A DNA stretch of 10,516 nucleotides from Burkholderiales bacterium (GTDB lineage: Bacteria > Pseudomonadota > Gammaproteobacteria > Burkholderiales > Casimicrobiaceae). The first letter of the stretch is position 1; each line of letters starts with the position of its first letter. The stretch spans positions 1-10,516 of the forward strand of contig JANXNO010000244.1 in the NCBI GenBank assembly GCA_025354075.1, written 5' to 3'. The notes below the pieces were generated by a model. The model was not told where the DNA came from, made no database searches, and saw only the letters and a program-made list of their open reading frames with translations. This document shows, in pieces, positions 9,322 through 10,516 of this stretch. The position numbers were made by a program, and so were the translations under genes.

Positions 9322-10449
9322 ATGACTGACTTTTCAATCCTAAAACCCACCCGCCGAGTCGTAGCCAAAGTCGGCAGCGCGCTCGTCACCAACGGCGGTG
9401 CGGGTATTGACCGCTCGGCGATCGCGCGCTGGGCGGCTGACGTTGCGGCGCTCCGCGCGCGTGGCGTTGACGTGATCTTCGTGTCATCTGGCGCGGTGGC
9501 TGAGGGCATGGCCCGTCTCGGCTGGACCGAACGTCCCAAAGCGATGCCCGAACTGCAAGCCGCAGCAGCCGTCGGCCAGATGGGCCTCGTCAATGTGTAC
9601 GAACAAGCTTTCGCCGCGCACGGTCTGCACACCGCGCAGGTGCTGCTCACGCACGAAGACCTCGCCGACCGCAAGCGCTATCTCAACGCACGCTCGACGA
9701 TCACCGCGCTGCTGAAGCACAACGTCATCCCGATCATCAACGAGAACGACACCGTCACCACTGACGAGATTCGCTTCGGCGACAACGACACGCTGGGCGC
9801 ACTGGTGGCCAATCTGATCGATGCGCAGGTGCTGGTGTTGCTGACCGATCAACAGGGTCTGTACACCGCCGATCCACGCCGGGACCCGGATGCAGAATTC
9901 ATTAGCGTGGGCCGCGCCGATGACCTGCAATACGAAGCGATGGCCGGCGGCACAGGCACCGGCATTTCGCGAGGCGGCATGCTCACCAAAATCCTTGCAG
10001 CACGTCGCGCGGCCAACACGGGCATCCACACCGTTATTGCAAGTGGGCACGAGGCGAACGTGTTGCATCGACTGCTCGGCGGTGAAGCGATCGGCACGCT
10101 GCTGTACGCGCCGGAAGCCAGCCTCGCCAAACGCAAAAGCTGGCTCGCCGATCACCTGCAGTTGCGCGGCAAAGTTACGCTGGACGCAGGCGCGACGAAA
10201 GCGCTGCTGCACGGTGGAAAAAGTCTGCTGCCGATTGGCGTCATTGCAGTGGCTGGCGAATTCGAACGTGGTGACGCCGTCGGATGCGTCGACGAGTCAG
10301 GTCGCGAGCTGGCACGCGGGCTCGCCAATTACTCGTCAAACGAGACCTTGCGGATCATGAGGAAGCCCTCATCTGAAATCGAATCGGTGTTGGGCTACGT
10401 TGACGAAGATGAACTTATTCATCGGGATAACCTCGTAGTCACAGGCTAG
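9322..10449 (+). CDS. proB: Glutamate 5-kinase ProB with C-terminal PUA domain
   Basis: A 375-residue cytoplasmic enzyme that phosphorylates L-glutamate with ATP, the first step of proline synthesis. The amino-acid kinase domain (about 10-260) shows [10 protein letters not shown] (14-23, with Lys16), SSGAVAEG (55-62), IINENDTV (138-145), FGDNDTLG (152-159), [11 protein letters not shown] (175-185) and [14 protein letters not shown] (210-223). A PUA domain follows (about 282-360, with [17 protein letters not shown]). Length compares with 367 in E. coli. ATG 9322 is chosen as the family N terminus; the open frame extends to a TTG at 9262, but that part lies in the inverted repeat. No Shine-Dalgarno is visible before the ATG. 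The obgE-proB order is common in betaproteobacteria. Proline feedback inhibition is expected from the family, but no sequence-level regulation is visible. Confidence 0.97.
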   Translation: MTDFSILKPTRRVVAKVGSALVTNGGAGIDRSAIARWAADVAALRARGVDVIFVSSGAVAEGMARLGWTERPKAMPELQAAAAVGQMGLVNVYEQAFAAHGLHTAQVLLTHEDLADRKRYLNARSTITALLKHNVIPIINENDTVTTDEIRFGDNDTLGALVANLIDAQVLVLLTDQQGLYTADPRRDPDAEFISVGRADDLQYEAMAGGTGTGISRGGMLTKILAARRAANTGIHTVIASGHEANVLHRLLGGEAIGTLLYAPEASLAKRKSWLADHLQLRGKVTLDAGATKALLHGGKSLLPIGVIAVAGEFERGDAVGCVDESGRELARGLANYSSNETLRIMRKPSSEIESVLGYVDEDELIHRDNLVVTG

Positions 10450-10469
10450 CGACTTTTCTACACAAGGTC

Positions 10470-10516
10470 GCGGCAAGCCGCTCCTACACTGCGGCCCTGT
10501 AGGAGCGGCTTGCCGC
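10470..10516. repeat. REP-like inverted pair downstream of proB, family B (reaches the window end)
   Basis: A perfect 19-bp inverted repeat: the left arm 10470-10488 and the right arm 10498-10516, which begins TGTAGGAGCGGCTTGCCGC, around a nine-base loop. Each arm contains its own small palindrome, GCGGC-AA-GCCGC, next to a GTAGGAGC head. This is the architecture of Pseudomonas-type REP elements. It begins 20 bases after the proB stop and could serve as a stop signal or 3' stabiliser of the mRNA. More of the element may lie beyond the window. Its sequence differs from the repeat at 9211-9297. Confidence 0.82.

Noticed and set aside
9484..10212. 242-codon open frame antisense to proB
   Set aside because: Composition is explained by reverse reading of proB; nothing recognisable in the protein.

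Overview
The window looks like a chromosomal stretch of a GC-rich betaproteobacterium, most likely Burkholderiales or a close relative. Four observations point there: the obgE-proB gene order; a short TrhO that lacks the C-terminal cysteine cluster; a KAS III protein resembling those I recall from Burkholderiales; and paired REP-like palindromes with GTAG heads. This placement rests on recognising protein families, not on a database search. Most genes are housekeeping or metabolic. I see no phage, insertion sequence, CRISPR array, tRNA or rRNA.

Positions 1-1595 (minus strand) read as a gamma-class carbonic anhydrase, then a dienelactone hydrolase-family protein, then the N-terminal part of a KAS III-like condensing enzyme cut by the window edge. 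The first two overlap by one base (TAATG) and the third follows after 67 bases, so an operon is likely. Divergent from it at 1656-2396 is trhO, a rhodanese-fold tRNA-modifying enzyme. It converges on a 676-residue membrane protein fused to a spermidine synthase-like domain (2522-4552, minus). Upstream of that lies htpX (4674-5543, minus), a membrane zinc protease with its own intrinsic terminator and a sequence resembling a sigma-32 heat-shock promoter.

A 537-base gap (5544-6080) separates htpX from the divergent rpmE2, a cysteine-free L31 with a candidate promoter, a dyad across the -10 element, a leader of about 165 nt and a strong terminator. Next comes a co-directional block. It starts with a polytopic GT-C/ArnT-like membrane protein (6452-8149) whose usual acidic motif is altered. 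This overlaps obgE by ATGA, and obgE is followed by proB. A long inverted repeat separates obgE from proB, and a second, unrelated inverted repeat begins 20 bases after proB and runs to the window end.

The genes do not form one pathway. They cover ribosome assembly and function (L31, ObgE, TrhO), membrane protein quality control (HtpX), proline biosynthesis (ProB) and a small metabolic operon. The points most worth a second look are the two different REP-like pairs flanking proB, the GT-C homologue with an altered active-site motif where rplU-rpmA commonly sit, the heat-shock-like htpX promoter and the dyad at rpmE2. I found no convincing new multi-gene system.
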